A stretch of 64,000 bases of DNA from Gnetum montanum (GCA_015680685.1 MNCI01002682.1:1333221-1397220); one strand, 5' to 3'; shown: positions 20,693-33,707, counted from the stretch's first letter. Notes: generated by a model from the sequence alone, not told the origin. Numbers and translations are program-made.

Positions 20693-20867
20693 CGAGGAAG
20701 TCCTTGGTTGATTTGCGTGTAGACCATCCAAGGCACTCTGCCTTCGTTTTCTTTTTCAACTTGCCCTCACACGAAGGCAAGGTTAGCTATGTCTCTCCGG
20801 TAATCTTTCAGTGTTTGTTTTTCCTTTCTAGCCTAACACCAATGATTTCAGTCAACACAAAATGCTT

Positions 20868-21168
20868 ATCACCATTAGAATAGAATAGCTTAACATTTTC
20901 ATTACACCTAGACTTAGAATTTAGAATCACTTTCATCATACCTACACTTAGCATAATTTGAGCCAAATAACATCAATACATTATATACCTCACTAAGAGT
21001 TAAACCAAAAAATTTTCCCATCACTAACTCTAAGTAAGAAGACAATGATCATGAACTTAACATCAACTACTAGTATACTTATATTATCCATTTGCATATT
21101 ATGATATGGTCATGTGTGAACACTTATGACTTTTATGGTTGAGTGTTGGAATACCCAACCACTCATCA
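20868..21168 (+). repeat. Truncated Athila-type LTR fragment
   Basis: Matches the last 280 bp of the LTR at 44357-45266, including the blocks GACAATGATCATGAACT and ATATGGTCATG. It ends ...CACTCATCA at 21168. No primer-binding site follows. Confidence 0.65.
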
Positions 21169-22529
21169 ATTATCTAGCTAAATAAAGCACAAGTGTGAAT
21201 AAAGGGAATTACCTTGTTTCAAAACTCAAGATGGATGAAATGATTTAAATAAGGCATACCTAATTTGCACTTGGAACTAAACCATCTAAAGAAAGAGAAA
21301 CAAAACTACAAAACCATTTATCAAAATTAAGCAATGTTAAATTTCTATCCAATTCTCCCCAATCCACTCAATCATAATCTTTAGCAAAAGAAATTTTAAG
21401 AATACAAATAGCTTACCTTTGGAAGCATTCCTAATGAATAGTTTTATTTTTAGCAATAACACTAACAACAAGGTTTTTACCAGTAATGAAAGCTAATTGA
21501 TTAGGTTCAATAATATTTAGAAGAATAATTTGAAGGCATCAAACTAATAGTGAAGAGGGATTTAATTAGATAATTTTAAAGATTGACAAAAAAAAAAAGC
21601 TAGGAAGATAAGCAATAGAAAAGCAGACTTATCAAATCAAACTTACAACTTATTACAAAGAAAATAATGACTTTTTCAAAAGCATATCTTATGGTAAAAT
21701 TCAAGGTCTTATCACTAGGCTAAGACCTCAATATTATAACTTATGGTAAAATGATTCGATATTATATTTTATAAAATGCCTATATAAGTACCTACAAGAA
21801 AAAACAACTTAGATAATATCAATGAAAGTACCAACAAAATATGAGTAATTTATAAAATGATTCAACAAAAAACTTCAAGTATAGCTAAAAGGTAAGTAAT
21901 AAATGTTTCAAATAAACATTAAAAAGTTTATGTGATTATGTTTTGAATTAAAATTTTCAATGTAATATTTAATGAACAACATTTAGATATTGAAATTTTT
22001 CGTAGTCCTTGCATTTAAAAAATACTTATGATCTTAAAAAAATTGTTGAACATTGAATGGTAATAAATATATATAATTTCATTTTGCAACATATATTAAT
22101 GACATTAAATAGTGAAGATTCTCAATGAATATGCTTCCTCCCCATGTTATTCATATTCAGTATTACTAATGTTTAGCTTATTCCTATCTTACCTGATCCT
22201 CTCAAACAATGAGGCCTTTTCCTATCAGTAGGTGAAACCTCATAGGTTTAGGATATTATGTGACTTCACAATTTGCTATGGATTCCTATCATTAACTTCA
22301 TGTTTTGTGAAGTGGATACAACTATAAATCTAAGTAACATGCAAATTACCTAAAAAAAATTATTTCCTTGAATTTTTTGATTTTAATAAAATGTAATATT
22401 ACTAAAAGGCTCAATACTCATATCAATGGATGAGTTAAAGCCCATCTTATTAAAGAATTATATTTCGCTTCATGTTTATGCTTTTCACCATAGCAATGTT
22501 TTATTCTTTTTGTAGTTCCACCTACTAAA
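21169..22529. other. AT-rich interval without recognised features
   Basis: No ORF of note, no LTR match noticed. Small poly-A runs (for example near 21590). Confidence 0.5.
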
Positions 22530-23040
22530 AAATTCTTGCACTTCAAATTCAAAAAACAAAGTTATGAAATGCTTTTTGGTACCCCTACTTCGTCATCCCA
22601 TTAGTTATTTTCTCTACTTGCATCGTAAAATGAAAATATACAAGCCCTTTTTACTATACTTGCTTCATCATCACACTCGTCATTTGATGTACATGCATTG
22701 TAAATGTCTATGTTAGTGACATCAAATAGCAATCTTGTGATGGTCTTAGAAAAATAATTCAATCAAGGTAAAATGATCTTAAAAGCATACCAAATTATTT
22801 TTTTGTTAGGTATATTTACTATGTAATGTGATTCAGGTTTTTTACTATTTATTTACATGATAATGCCATTCAATTGAGTATGTGTGAACACCTTGCACTT
22901 TAATTTAAAAAAATGAAAATATGCAAATGCTTTTTCTTATACACAATGATGCCATTTAATTAAAAAGTAGGTATGAACTCCTTGTACTTCAAATTCAAAG
23001 AACAGAAATATGAAAATGCTTTTTGCTACACCTACTTCAT
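22530..23040 (+). repeat. Host repeat flanking element X, with a paralogous empty insertion site
   Basis: 22570-22830 matches the reverse complement of 44130-44351. The unoccupied site near 22585-22600 corresponds to the place where X inserted. A second partial copy (22980-23040) abuts the X LTR and ends in the target-site duplication TTCAT (23036-23040). Confidence 0.65.
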
Positions 23041-23970
23041 TGATGGGTGGTAGGGTATCCTAACACTCCACCATACAAATCATAATTACACATGCATGAC
23101 CAGATCATAATTCATAGACAGATAATGCAAGTATGCTAGAAGTTGATTATTAGTTTGTGATCATTACCTTCCCACTTCAAGTTAGTGAAGTGCAAGTGTA
23201 TGGTTTAACTTGAAGTGAGCCATATGATATGTTGATGTTATAGGCTTGTGTTACTCCTAAGTGCAAACATAATTAAACATGAGAATAAAATCTAGATCTG
23301 AACGATAACAAAAATGCAAATATACTCTGTCCTATGGCAATGACTAGTTGCTCCTAGATTGTTGTACATATATTAGGCCAATGTAACCATTACCAGGTTA
23401 CCAAGTATTATGCTACTTGGTGAACCAAGTAATAACACTATAGGAATTACCAAAAAATTACCCTTATATGCTCAAAACAAATTCTACTCATTTTTCCTTA
23501 CTAGCAAGTGTGAAAAGTAAAGTATTTCAAAAATGTAAAAAACAATACTAAAGTAAGCATATTAAAGAAATTAAAATTAAACCAAGTAAAAAAACTAGCT
23601 AAGTAAAATAAATAAACTAAGTAGATGTTGCAATGATGATAAGCAATTCCAATCTTTATTATCGTTCATGAACTATGCCCAAGTACAACCCACTAGAATA
23701 AAGATTACATTCAATTGTTCAACATCACACTATGGGTATTCACTCTATTGTTAAGTGTAAACTATGAAAACAAACTACAAGATTTTCCATAATATTGTAA
23801 CAAAAATTTATTTCAATGATGCAACCAAATGTCAGTATTTATAGGACTACACAACTCCTAATGCATCGTATCAATGTTGATGTAAGTAGAGCTATGATGT
23901 TGTAGATACGATATCATAGATGCAATATCATAAATATGATATCATGGCTCATTAAAAAATGGTTTTATCA
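23041..23970 (-). repeat. 3' LTR of Athila-like element X
   Basis: 930 bp. In sense it starts TGATAAAACC and ends near CACCCATCA. It is most similar to the plus-strand LTR 44357-45266: shared GGAGTTGTGTRGYCCTATAA, the same block order and the same length class. GATATC-type palindromes cluster in the first 100 bp of its sense strand. TATA box in the CCTATAAATAC context near 23840. Confidence 0.85.
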
Positions 23971-23980
23971 TACCTCCATG
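23971..23980 (-). promoter_or_regulatory. Polypurine tract of X
   Basis: Sense CATGGAGGTA directly before LTR start TGATAAAACC. C has CATGGGGGTA and F has GGTGGGGGTA at the same place. Confidence 0.75.
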
Positions 23981-25906
23981 ATTGACTAGAAGCTTGTCCT
24001 TGAGCTAAAACAAAAGGAGGATAGAATTCCTTACAAAATTGGAAGGCATAATCGACTTGACATAACTACCTATATACATGACTTTGAATTCTGCATTGTG
24101 GTTCAAGTGGTGTTTTTTAAAAAATATCATGCATAACATGATGCACATAATTGACAAAAATAAAAATAAAATAAAACAAAACAAAATATCAAATTTTTAT
24201 GTAGCCTTTAAGTGCTCGGTGATGATGGCTCCTCCATTAGCTTCTTCCCTTTGCCATCGAGCTTTTGAAATTGGTATCAATTGAGGAGTGCCCAAAGCTT
24301 CTCTTCTTCTACCCTGGGATCATGTACCATCCATGAAAATTCTGCAATGTTTGATGGAAATACCACTTTCCATGGGCATAGCAGCTATGGTAACATCTTA
24401 TTTACTTTAATATACTAGGCCATGAAATGCCTCATTTCTTCTTTAAATGACATTGTCACCTTTCTTAATTTTTGATAATCAATCATTCAATAGGTTAGGT
24501 TTGCTACTATGTCCTTTTGACCTTAGAAGATGCTTTTACTATTTCTAAGTCAAAGTTTGCAACATGTAGTTTCTATTGGGCATCTTTTTTCTCTACAAAC
24601 TCCTTCTCATATGATGCATAGACAAAAACTACCTATTGATCCAGCTTGTTTCTCAATCTACCTACTATTAACATGGCTAAATTAGCATACCAAAGGTTTG
24701 CTAATGCCATGTACTTGATGAAATCCTTGATCTACAAGTCCTTATTCTTTACTTCAACCTTGTGGACACGGACTAGGCTATTTAGAATTGGTTGCCAATA
24801 AGTGGTCAGTGCTATGATTAAGCTGATCTTGTTGATTTTATTTTCATTGATCTACTTGTACATGCTCATGTGCTCTCTAAGCCATTCATGCTTCTTTGTC
24901 TTCTTCTACCATGCACTAAATTCAATTGCTAATTTTTGTCAAATGATGAAAACTTCTTCCATTAATCATATTTGGTTTTCTTTGGCCAACTTATTCATGT
25001 TCTAGTTGACTCTAATGAACTATTCTCATAGTTGATGAATGGTTTCTTTAAGAACATTTTTCTACTTTTCAATGTCTATGAATCTTATATTGTCTACAGC
25101 AAGTTTCTTATTTTCTTCCTCTAAGGCAGTGATGGCTTTAGCATGTGCATATGTTTGTGCTTCTACCACTAATGTATTCCATACAACCTTTTCCTTTTCC
25201 ACCTCTACTTGAATATTTATTACTATAAACTACCTTACATGCTTTGTTCTAAATACATCTAGCTAGTTTGGGGCTATATACTATGTAGGGTCTCTCCTAT
25301 CTACTTTTAAAGCTACTAACTCAACTTACAACCTCTACACTTTGTTCTCTACATGATTTTTCCTTATCTCCACCATCATCAATTTTCCCTTTATTGCAAT
25401 TATATCTAACTAAACTACAAAGATATTACTAGGAATATTAAAGAGATTTTGCATGACTTGTCCTATCTATAATAGTCGATTGAGGATATATTTGTGTTCT
25501 ATTGGGATCATAGACATTTCGGCTAATATTTCAACATCACTAGTTCCATCAATATTCATTAGTAGAATAATAAAAATGTTAAATGATTTCTTGATGTGGT
25601 CAGTAATTGCTTTTGGTACTCTCGCTACATCTTGATGTTGCATCATCATAACTATGGCTTCTTCTCCAGTAACATAACTTGGAAAGATGCAGCATTCCTT
25701 GAAATCTATTGTACCTAGTCATCATCCTCTCTTTCCTATAGAGATACCTATCCACTTGCAAGTCCTATTGATATAGTAGGCCTTATAGAGTTATCCTTAA
25801 CTTGGTACAAAGCAGACTCTTCCCTTGCTCCCCAACTAATTATTTTTTCAATCTACTACAAGTTGCTCATGGAAGGCCTATAATCTTGTTGTGTAAGTGG
25901 AGCATT
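23981..25906 (-). pseudogene. Decayed 3' part of the post-integrase ORF region of X
   Basis: Short minus-strand reading pieces (for example 25649-25467) align in position with 56300-56540 of element F. Repeated frame breaks leave no continuous ORF. It probably encoded the C-terminal part of the ORF at 25907-26500. No domain recognised. Confidence 0.45.
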
Positions 25907-26700
25907 TTATCCAGGTCTATCACCAGTAAGTGTTGACCTACCAGTTCCTACTTGTTCTTGTTGTCTAGTTTCTAGAAAGTTACTTGCCAGTGTTGACCCT
26001 GCTACTTCCTTAGTGCCTACTACCTTCTCTAGCTGATCCTTCTTTGGTGGCACTAGTTTAGACATTTCAACATAGGATGCATTTTGGAATTTCATTAGAA
26101 CATCATTTATGTACCCTAGAATTCCTCCTTCCTTGCATAACTTTCTACTCAGGCAAGGGAATGGTAATTTAGATTTCTCTGCAATCTTCTCTTCAAACCT
26201 CCTTTGTATCTCTAGAAATATTAGATGTGCTATGTTAGCATTGAACTTCCCCATAAGGATTACACTTCCTCTAGTAGCATAGGTGGAAATCTTGTTAATT
26301 CTCTTGGTAGGGAATAAGTGGTAAGTTCCATTCTTGAAGTAAATATTTTCTTCAATAGTTAATTCATTGTAGTCCTTGTCCTCTCTTCCATATTCTCTTT
26401 GTAGCCATAGTTTCTTTACATCAATGTAAGATCTAGTGGATATTTGCACTACATTTGGAATATTTAGTGCCTTTGCAATGGCTTCAACCAAATAAGGCAC
26501 TGAGACTCCTTCGATCTTAACAACTGCATCATCCTACTTATTCTTCCAAAATTAGTACACTTCTCCTAGGTACCATTCATCATTATTTGATAGAGTTTTC
26601 CATAGAGGAGAGGCTTGGAGTTGGGTTCTGACACTCTCCAAAGCAAACTCCATGAATGGTCCAAAATTTAGTTTCACAATTACTATGGACATAATGGACT
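25907..26700 (-). pseudogene. Post-integrase (env-position) ORF of Athila-like element X
   Basis: 197 codons are uninterrupted (26500-25907). The frame extends upstream through two stops (near 26540 and 26560) to about 26700, where WYLGEVY and KIEGVSV segments match the homologous region of element F (57440-57360). The segment with FPTKRINKISTYATRGSVILM, then FLEIQRRFEEK and LPFPCLSRKLC, has the layout of the plant-transposon-associated domain found in ORFs between integrase and the 3' LTR of Athila-like elements. The role of such ORFs is unproven; no signal peptide or membrane segment is evident here. It lies on the element's sense strand downstream of integrase. Confidence 0.6.
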
Positions 26701-27436
26701 TCTCTTGGATAGCTTAGAGGCATTCTCTTGATAACATGAAGTGTTGTCCTTATTTAAGAGTTGGCGGTGCTTCTACATCAGCCTGCCTAGATTATTTGGT
26801 AGCAAGTGTTTGTTGTTGGATGCTAAAAAATTGGGCTTCTTACTCCATTTGTGCCATTTATTCTCTAGTTTGTCCGCTACCTCCATCTCATGGTTTTTTA
26901 CTTCTAAGCTATGAGGATCCTTCTAATGCAGGCCTTTTGGGAGCCATTTGCAATCATCAAATATTTTTTAAGCTTATGCAAGGATTTAAATAAGTCTTTA
27001 GTAGTTCATGTTCCTTTCTCAGATCCTTAGTTTTGTTTAAACTTTTGTTCTTATTATTATCTATGCCTCTTACTATGATTAAAGAGTTATAAAAATTCAC
27101 AAAGAGACCCTTGTATTACTTATTTTTTTAATTATTAGAACTTCTCACAGTTATCATTTCTTGTCTATTGTATTATTGGATGGTTAGCTAGGAGAATTGG
27201 TTAGGTTATTAGCCTTTATTTAATTACTTAATTAAAATATTCTTATTTGTTCTTTATTCATACCATTGATATTTTCTTTTGCTGTTAGAAAAATTTGGCC
27301 CAACTTGGCTCTTCTACATGTAATACTCTCCCCCACAACTAAGTTGGTCACCCTGTGATCAAGAGGATTTGAAAATCATGAAAATTAAAGCTACGATGAG
27401 GAAGTTATGGAGCTTGAAATTTTGGGCATTAGAGGC
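26701..27436 (-). other. Spacer of X upstream of the post-integrase ORF
   Basis: Matches 57560-58300 of element F. No gene seen. It ends at the insertion site of element C. Confidence 0.5.
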
Positions 27437-28311
27437 TGATGAGTGGTGAAGTACCCCTATACTCAACCATACGAATACGAGCATAACACACATGATTCAG
27501 TCAAAATCCACAGACTAAGTGCCTACATGCCTCATGGAACACTTAAGGTTAATTATTCGTTGTCTTCCTAGACTTACTTGTAGTTGTCACGGTGTATGGT
27601 TAAGTAAGTCTGAGGTATATGATTTATATGTATTTTTCGGTTTTATCTCCTATGCTATCGAGGTGAAGGGTTGAAGAGATTAACTAACTAACTCTAACTA
27701 ACTAACTAAGTCTGAATTAACCTAGCATCAGCATCCGTTCCCACTTACTGTACACACCTTAAACCAATGCAACCGTGGTTACCAAATGCTAGTTGTTGCT
27801 AGGATCACCACACGTAATACACGTGCTCAAAGCAGTTGTACTGAGGCACTTAACTAGGAGAGAAGGGTTGAGAAAAATTTAATTCCTAATAAAGCATGTA
27901 AATGATAAATAGTAAATAACAATAAATAAATTCTAATTAGCCTATTCCATGCACTGTAAGTTTATCCAATAAGTTCGTCTTTACTACCGTACACAAACTT
28001 GTGTTCTGGTACAATGTTTGCTCGAATAAAGATCCATTCATTTTAGGACTCCTACTGTGGACACATGGAAAATATTCTATCTCTAAAGTGATCAATCTAC
28101 CATAGTTTCACTATGGTCTAAGCCTAGGATGAGGAAACAAGGAAGAGCTGCCTCTTATTTATAGATATGACGGTGCACTGCGATATCGCATACGCGATAT
28201 CACAGGGGACGATGTAATATTGAGTACATGATATCATGAGGGATGCAATATTGTGATGGCCGTGATATCACGTAAGTGATATCGTGGCCCATGTGATATC
28301 ACATCCCATCA
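27437..28311 (-). repeat. 3' LTR of element C
   Basis: 875 bp, TGATGGGAT...CTCATCA in sense. It contains several GATATC palindromes at 28180-28305 and a TATA-like TTTATAG region near 28160. Confidence 0.9.
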
Positions 28312-28321
28312 TACCCCCATG
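28312..28321 (-). promoter_or_regulatory. Polypurine tract of element C
   Basis: Sense CATGGGGGTA immediately before LTR start TGATGGGA. Confidence 0.75.
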
Positions 28322-30533
28322 ACTAAATGAAAACTCGTCCTTGAGTTCCTTACAATAATATCGGGAAGGTATGGGATTATTGACTCAAATGGAACTAATG
28401 GGATGACATGTGAACGGATCATCATTACAAGACACAACAAAACTGGTGTTCATGACAACAAGGATGAACACCTTATTACATTGACAGTAGGCCTCATTTG
28501 GAAACTAAGAAAGAGAGAGAGAGAAAGAAGTGTTGTTGCTGCCAATGCCAAGATTGTGCCTTTCGTTGTCCATCTGTAAGTGTGTCATCGATCTTGCTCC
28601 TTGCATAGTTTCTTCAACATTACTCCATTCCAAGTGTTCCTTCCAAATCTCTTCTGTTGTTGTATGATTGCCATCTGCACACACAACACAATCTTATGTT
28701 AGCAAGGGTAAATGAATCATCATGTAATTGATACCTTGCTTCAGTGTAAGGTCTATTGGCTAGGTTGTGGTATGACTGATATAGATCTGGAGATATAATA
28801 TTGATGACTACCGAAGCTGTAGGGGTTAGGAGAAAATCAAAAAAATTGGGCCCCATACCCCCATGACTAATCGTGAACCTCTAGTAGCGTTAGAATGGAG
28901 AAAGAAAAGGAATAAGAAAGATAGATAAAAAGGGACAACTATGACATTGATGAAATGGATGTCAAGATGGAAATTAACAAAATAAATTAGATTGCAAAAA
29001 TGTTAGGGAAAAGAATTTAACTAGTGCCCCAAATAGAAATGTTAGTGGGTCCTCCACAAAGTAGGCTCATGCCCTTAATGCCCTGACAAACCCACATTCA
29101 AAGAGTTTGTAGGCTCTGGGAATGTCATTTGGAACAAGAGTTAAAGTATTAACCACAAGAATTTACTAAAAAGAAAATGGTGTGTCAACCAAAATGTACA
29201 CTAATGATACAACTAGAAATGGGGTAAACAATGGAAAGAAGGATGGAGAGAAGAGAATGGAATGGAATCTCAAGAACAAGGTGGTGTACAGCCCCTTGTG
29301 TGTTTCATGATTAATGTGACTTAGCAAATCTCATTCCAACTCTGGCCTCAAACTAACCACATCCAATGACTTCTCATTAATGCATTCGGCCAACCCATCC
29401 CCTTGAAGTAACAAGAATGCATCTTCAAAGAGCCACCACCATTCCGATGAAACAAACAAGGATAGAATGGGAAGCGAGAAGGGCCTTAGTTAGAGAGAAC
29501 ATTTTTAGTTCCATAACCAGTACTTGTAGCCCAAATTATTATTTCATCTAAGAGGTGTGCTTTGAATTCTCACTTTCCTTTCTTTTCTTTTCTTTTTTTT
29601 TTTTGTGTTTTTATGCATGAGAACCACACCATGCAAAGATTTCTTATTTTTATTTTTTCAACTTTCGATAATTGGGTAACGTCAAAATAGTAAGAAAACT
29701 CAAGAAGAAAACATCCAAGCACCCAAGAGAATGGCCAACACAAAAGCATCAAGTTCCCTTGAAGTCACACCCTTTTCAATCCTTGAGTCCTTCCTTAGTT
29801 TGAGAAATGCTCAGTTACCGATTCGTTAAAGTTCTTATTTAGAAAAGGATTGTACATTTCCAAGTCGAGAGAGACCATAGAAACTGGTGGATGGATGGAT
29901 GAAGTGAACTCATTGCTTGCCATATCAAAAGAAACATACCTTAGTATCAACATCATGACTTAAACGTAAATACCAAACATTAGCAATCAATATGAAAATA
30001 GTTCATACCATCATGAATAACACTTATTGGGTGACAAACTTACAGGGTGGATGAGACACACACACACACACAAAATGAAAAAGTATAATGATGATGTAAA
30101 ACAAAAACAAGAAAAGTTAAAGAAATTTGTAAAAAAAAAATGTGTAAGAAAAAAACATGTAAAACAAAAATGTGTAAAACAAAAACTGGTAAAAAAAACA
30201 TGTAAAATAAAAACTAAAGAGAACTGAGGGCCCCAAATGATTAGCATAGGTGGCCATCTCCCCTATAACTTAATTTTAAGGGAGAGATCCGAAATAATGA
30301 GCATTTTTTTGAATTTCGTAGAAGTGCCCAACTTCTCCCAATTGATGTTCTTATATTAATAGGTGGAAGTTGGCGATGCTCATATTCCAATGTGTCTATG
30401 TCTTCGTTGTTAACATGAGTTGTTCCCTCAATTTTTCCATGCATATTGGGTTTCTATTTTGTTTAGCTGTCAACCACAGGGTGTCCACTACTTGTATGGT
30501 TGCTACATATAGGAACCTTTGAATTTGTGTTTC
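28322..30533 (-). other. 3' spacer of element C without pol
   Basis: The block 29037-29130 (GTGGGTCCTCCACAAAGTAGG core) recurs at 35068-35160 and 58795-58880, marking a conserved untranslated region. 30100-30215 is A-rich with a short repeated TGTAAAACAAAAA core. The ORF at 28856-28620 shows no recognised domain. Confidence 0.55.
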
Positions 30534-31030
30534 TTAGGCACACCGATTACATGGAGGAGATGTTGAACATTCTTCCATGTCATCACCCTCTAAGTCACTA
30601 TATGTGATGCACGAAAATTTCTTCTTCTCGATCTTTCCATAAATTTTTATCTTAGATATCTCCAAGTAAAGATTGCAGATCCCTAGGTACGCGTCTACTG
30701 TACTTAGCCATGGCCTTCCCATTATAATGGGGAAGCCCCCGTTGTCACAATTAACTTCTATCACTAGGAAGTTAGCTGGGTGACCACCCACACACAGTGG
30801 TAATGATGTCCTCCACTAATCCCAAGGGAATGGTGATGGATTGATTAGCCAGCTCTAGTTGGATGTTTCTCTTCTTAAGTTGGGGCAGGTTCTAGGCTTG
30901 ATACATCTCTCATGAAATTAAGTTGACTCCGGAACCTGAGTCAAGAAGAGCCTTATGTGGTTCATTCCTAGTGACTTGAAGGTAGATTAAGGGACTCCTA
31001 GGATCAGATAATTTCCTAGGAAGGTGGCCT
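30534..31030 (-). pseudogene. pro: Aspartic protease of element C
   Basis: In sense, NEPHKALLDSGSGVNLIS (near 30965-30912) contains an intact retropepsin D-S-G active site. The downstream strand FPIIMGRPWLSTVDA (near 30740) is the typical flap-to-dimer region of plant gypsy proteases. Stops near 30910 and 30890 and a frame change near 30790 interrupt it. The residues match, position by position, the proteases at 40210-39801 (D-L-G) and 48050-48460 (D-F-G); only this copy keeps the Ser. Confidence 0.75.
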
Positions 31031-33584
31031 ACCTTGATCCAGTTAGTTACGGTATGTGTTAACATAACCGTATGTGTACATCTCTATTGTTGGACTGAAA
31101 GGTGCTCTGAAGTTTTGTTTATTGGAGGAGTGGTTGTGGACTCAACCACTTGTTGTTGTGAGAGCTTGTCTGGGCTTTTGGTTCTAAAGAAAGGTCTTCC
31201 TTTCTTGCAGTTGTCAAAACCAGCAGTGGGTTGAATGTTTACAGCTCTCGTAGCGTTGCATTGCTGCGGTTGAGTGGGGAGTTCCCCTTGCATTGTTGGA
31301 GCAAGTTGTATGGGAACTATAGGTGGAAGAGGTGCAGATGGAGTTGGAGGATGGTAAGTATGTGGGGTGCCTCTCAGAGGAGAAGGAGTCCTCCTAAAGT
31401 TCTCCTGAAATTGGTTGTGATGTTGGAGAGTTGTGTGACCCATGAAGTCACTTGGAGAAACCGCCTGCTACACATAATAACCATATGGATCGGGCTACTC
31501 GTAAGGGTATTGTTGTTTTGGCAGTGGCATCCCCCATGACTGTGGGTATTGCCACTACTGATGCTGCTCGATGGGTTGTGGTGGAGTTACATTTGGATAG
31601 TACGTTAATGGTTGGTGGAACTATCTTGGGTTACCTTGAGGATAAGGTAACCTTTGGGGTGTCTATCGTTGGTTAAGTCTCAGGTTGAGTGCATACACCC
31701 CAGACTCTTGTAGATGTGAGATGATTGGACAACATCCCTTAGGATGATCATATTGGCATATCTCACATCCACTGTCATCGTCTGTGTCTGAGTCTACAAC
31801 CTCATCGAAGATAGTTATTTTCTCCTTACCCTTGTTATGTGTAGGGCCTGAATCTCACCTCTTTTTCTTATCTTTGTCACTACTTCGTTCCACCTTAGAC
31901 TCCTCTACGATTTTCAAGATAGTTTCAAGTCTAGAGTCTAAGGAATCCCTTAGTTGATCCACCTTAGCTGATACTTCTGTTGTTAGTTTTTGAATCAACA
32001 AGGTTTTTCTATTCACCAACTCTTCAAGTGGTGACTCATCCTCCTCATCACAAAATTTCACTACCTTATTTCGAAGGGAAGGATCACGGTTGTATTCTTC
32101 CGCACTCTCTATTTTTTGTAGCTCACCTTCTTCTTTGGCTACTTGCTCCAACAAGCGATGTATCTCATGGGATCTAAGTTTTGATAATCTCCCTTGGGCA
32201 TAAGTCCCAAGGATTCTCCTAGTTTCATACATTCGCCCATCTACGATGTGGCGAAGTTGATCCCGCTGTGCGTAACCATGGCCCAGGCAATGATGTAACA
32301 ATGCTTAGTAGCAGCCCATGGTAGCATCCAAGGATTCATGAGTACCTTGCTTCCATCCTTGGATCTACTTACACAAATTAGACACTCTGGAGTATGTTTG
32401 GTATTTATCGTTAAAGAGTTCTAACATCGTACTCCACCTCCTAATGGTTTTCGGCTCTAAGGATCGGTACCAACTCTCTGCTTCCTTAATGAGTGTCCTG
32501 GGAAATAACTTTAGTTTTTTCCACTCGTTCTCTATATTTTGCAAGGCGTAGGCATCATGGAATGCCTATAAATGATGTTGCGGATCAACATTGTACCGCC
32601 CTCAAAGCATGGGATATTTTTCATGTCTAAACGCTTGATCTAACTATCTTTTAGATGCCTTGTGGGGATTCTTACTACCTCTGTTATATCAAGCATACCT
32701 CAGGTGGCAAGTAGGGATTCATCATGATCATCTCTTTCATGAAGTCTATGATGTCTTCTTTGTTCCCTACTTTCCCTTCGTTCATGTCCTTGTCCTCTCT
32801 CTTGACTCTCTCGTCGAGGTCTCTCGTTGTGTCTACCTCTATCCTCACCATTATGCTCTCTATGACTTTGTCTAGAGGTGGAAGGAGAGGGTGAATGATG
32901 TGAAGAAGGGGAAGAAGAAGGAGAACCATCACCATGACGATGTTTCCTACCTTCTCTTTTTTGGCTGCGGCCCTGATCGTGATGACGATCAAAGTGCTTA
33001 TCCTTATCATGAGTTGTTGTTCCCTTTATGAACAATTGGTGTTCACAGGCATCAAAACCAGGGTTGTGTATCATGGATCTTAGGTTCTAATACCCCACCT
33101 CCTCACTTTCATTAGGAGGGGAAACATCTTTCGATAGAGAACCCGTTACAAGTGGTTCACCATCTTCAATTTCGTTTAGGATATGCGGGACCTCTTTGCC
33201 CTTCAACAGTGTATGTTGGCTCTCCTGCCTTAAGTTCCTCATATGTTGTGCGGATGTAGGATAGTAATCCCTTGTGTCAAAATCTACCGCAACGTATTCA
33301 ACATAGAGCTGAGTCATGCTGATATGTGCCAAAGCATGGAGGAGCATGTTGGGGACTACACAATCTAGAGTTAGCACTATATTACCTTGCAAATATCTCC
33401 AGTGCATCTATTCATCCTGATGGAGGATAAAAGTAAAGTTAGGTATGTACTCATTGGGACGAGTATATACCAACCTATATTGTTGAGGAACTAGCTAATT
33501 TTGGTTATGTGTTTTAGACTGTCGACTGTTCTTTGTATGATCCCTAGGTGGTGAGTTGCTCTTATGAGAAGAAGAAGAAGACAT
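31031..33584 (-). pseudogene. gag: Gag of element C
   Basis: ATG at 33584-33582 begins a Ser-rich start, 120 nt after the primer-binding site. Open pieces: 33407-33087, 33074-32700 (a striking Arg/Ser/His/Glu-rich stretch), 32301-31855 (capsid C-terminal helices, HRLLEQVAKEEGELQKIE), a Cys/His knuckle near 31790 (CEICQYDHPKGCC) and a Pro/Gln-rich linker (31443-31084). Stops and frame shifts separate these pieces. Homologous gag remnants: 42755-40630 and 45413-47400. Confidence 0.72.
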
Positions 33585-33707
33585 TATGTCTTATCGGTAT
33601 GCTATTTAACCGTTATATAAGTTTTTGTTTCATTAATCCTAAGGGTTCATTTAAGATCCCAACGATGTGAGTGATTTCCTATGTTCTACTTAGCACACAA
33701 ACACTTA

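Larger units (their letters stand above)
14161..20810 (+). mobile_element. Older Tat-like retrotransposon, 5' truncated (element 2)
   Basis: From about 14175 the translated sequence parallels the pol of element 1 from about 7900 to its end. Degenerate tandem repeats, a spacer, a polypurine tract and an LTR follow in the same order. CG dinucleotides are largely replaced by TG/CA, and stops and frame breaks are many. Gag, protease, the antisense gene region and the 5' LTR are missing. Confidence 0.85.
19126..20810 (+). repeat. 3' LTR of element 2
   Basis: Starts TGAAACACCAC after the polypurine tract, as in element 1. TATA box at 20332. The LTR is longer than that of element 1 (about 1,685 against 1,110 bp), partly because of internal repeats at about 19320-19890 that carry GCTGAGGTCA and GCAGCATGAGTAC cores. 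The end near 20810 is approximate. Confidence 0.68.

Noticed and set aside
30011-30247. Phe/Cys- or Lys-rich ORFs on both strands
   Set aside because: Low-complexity A-rich repeat with an AC microsatellite beside it.
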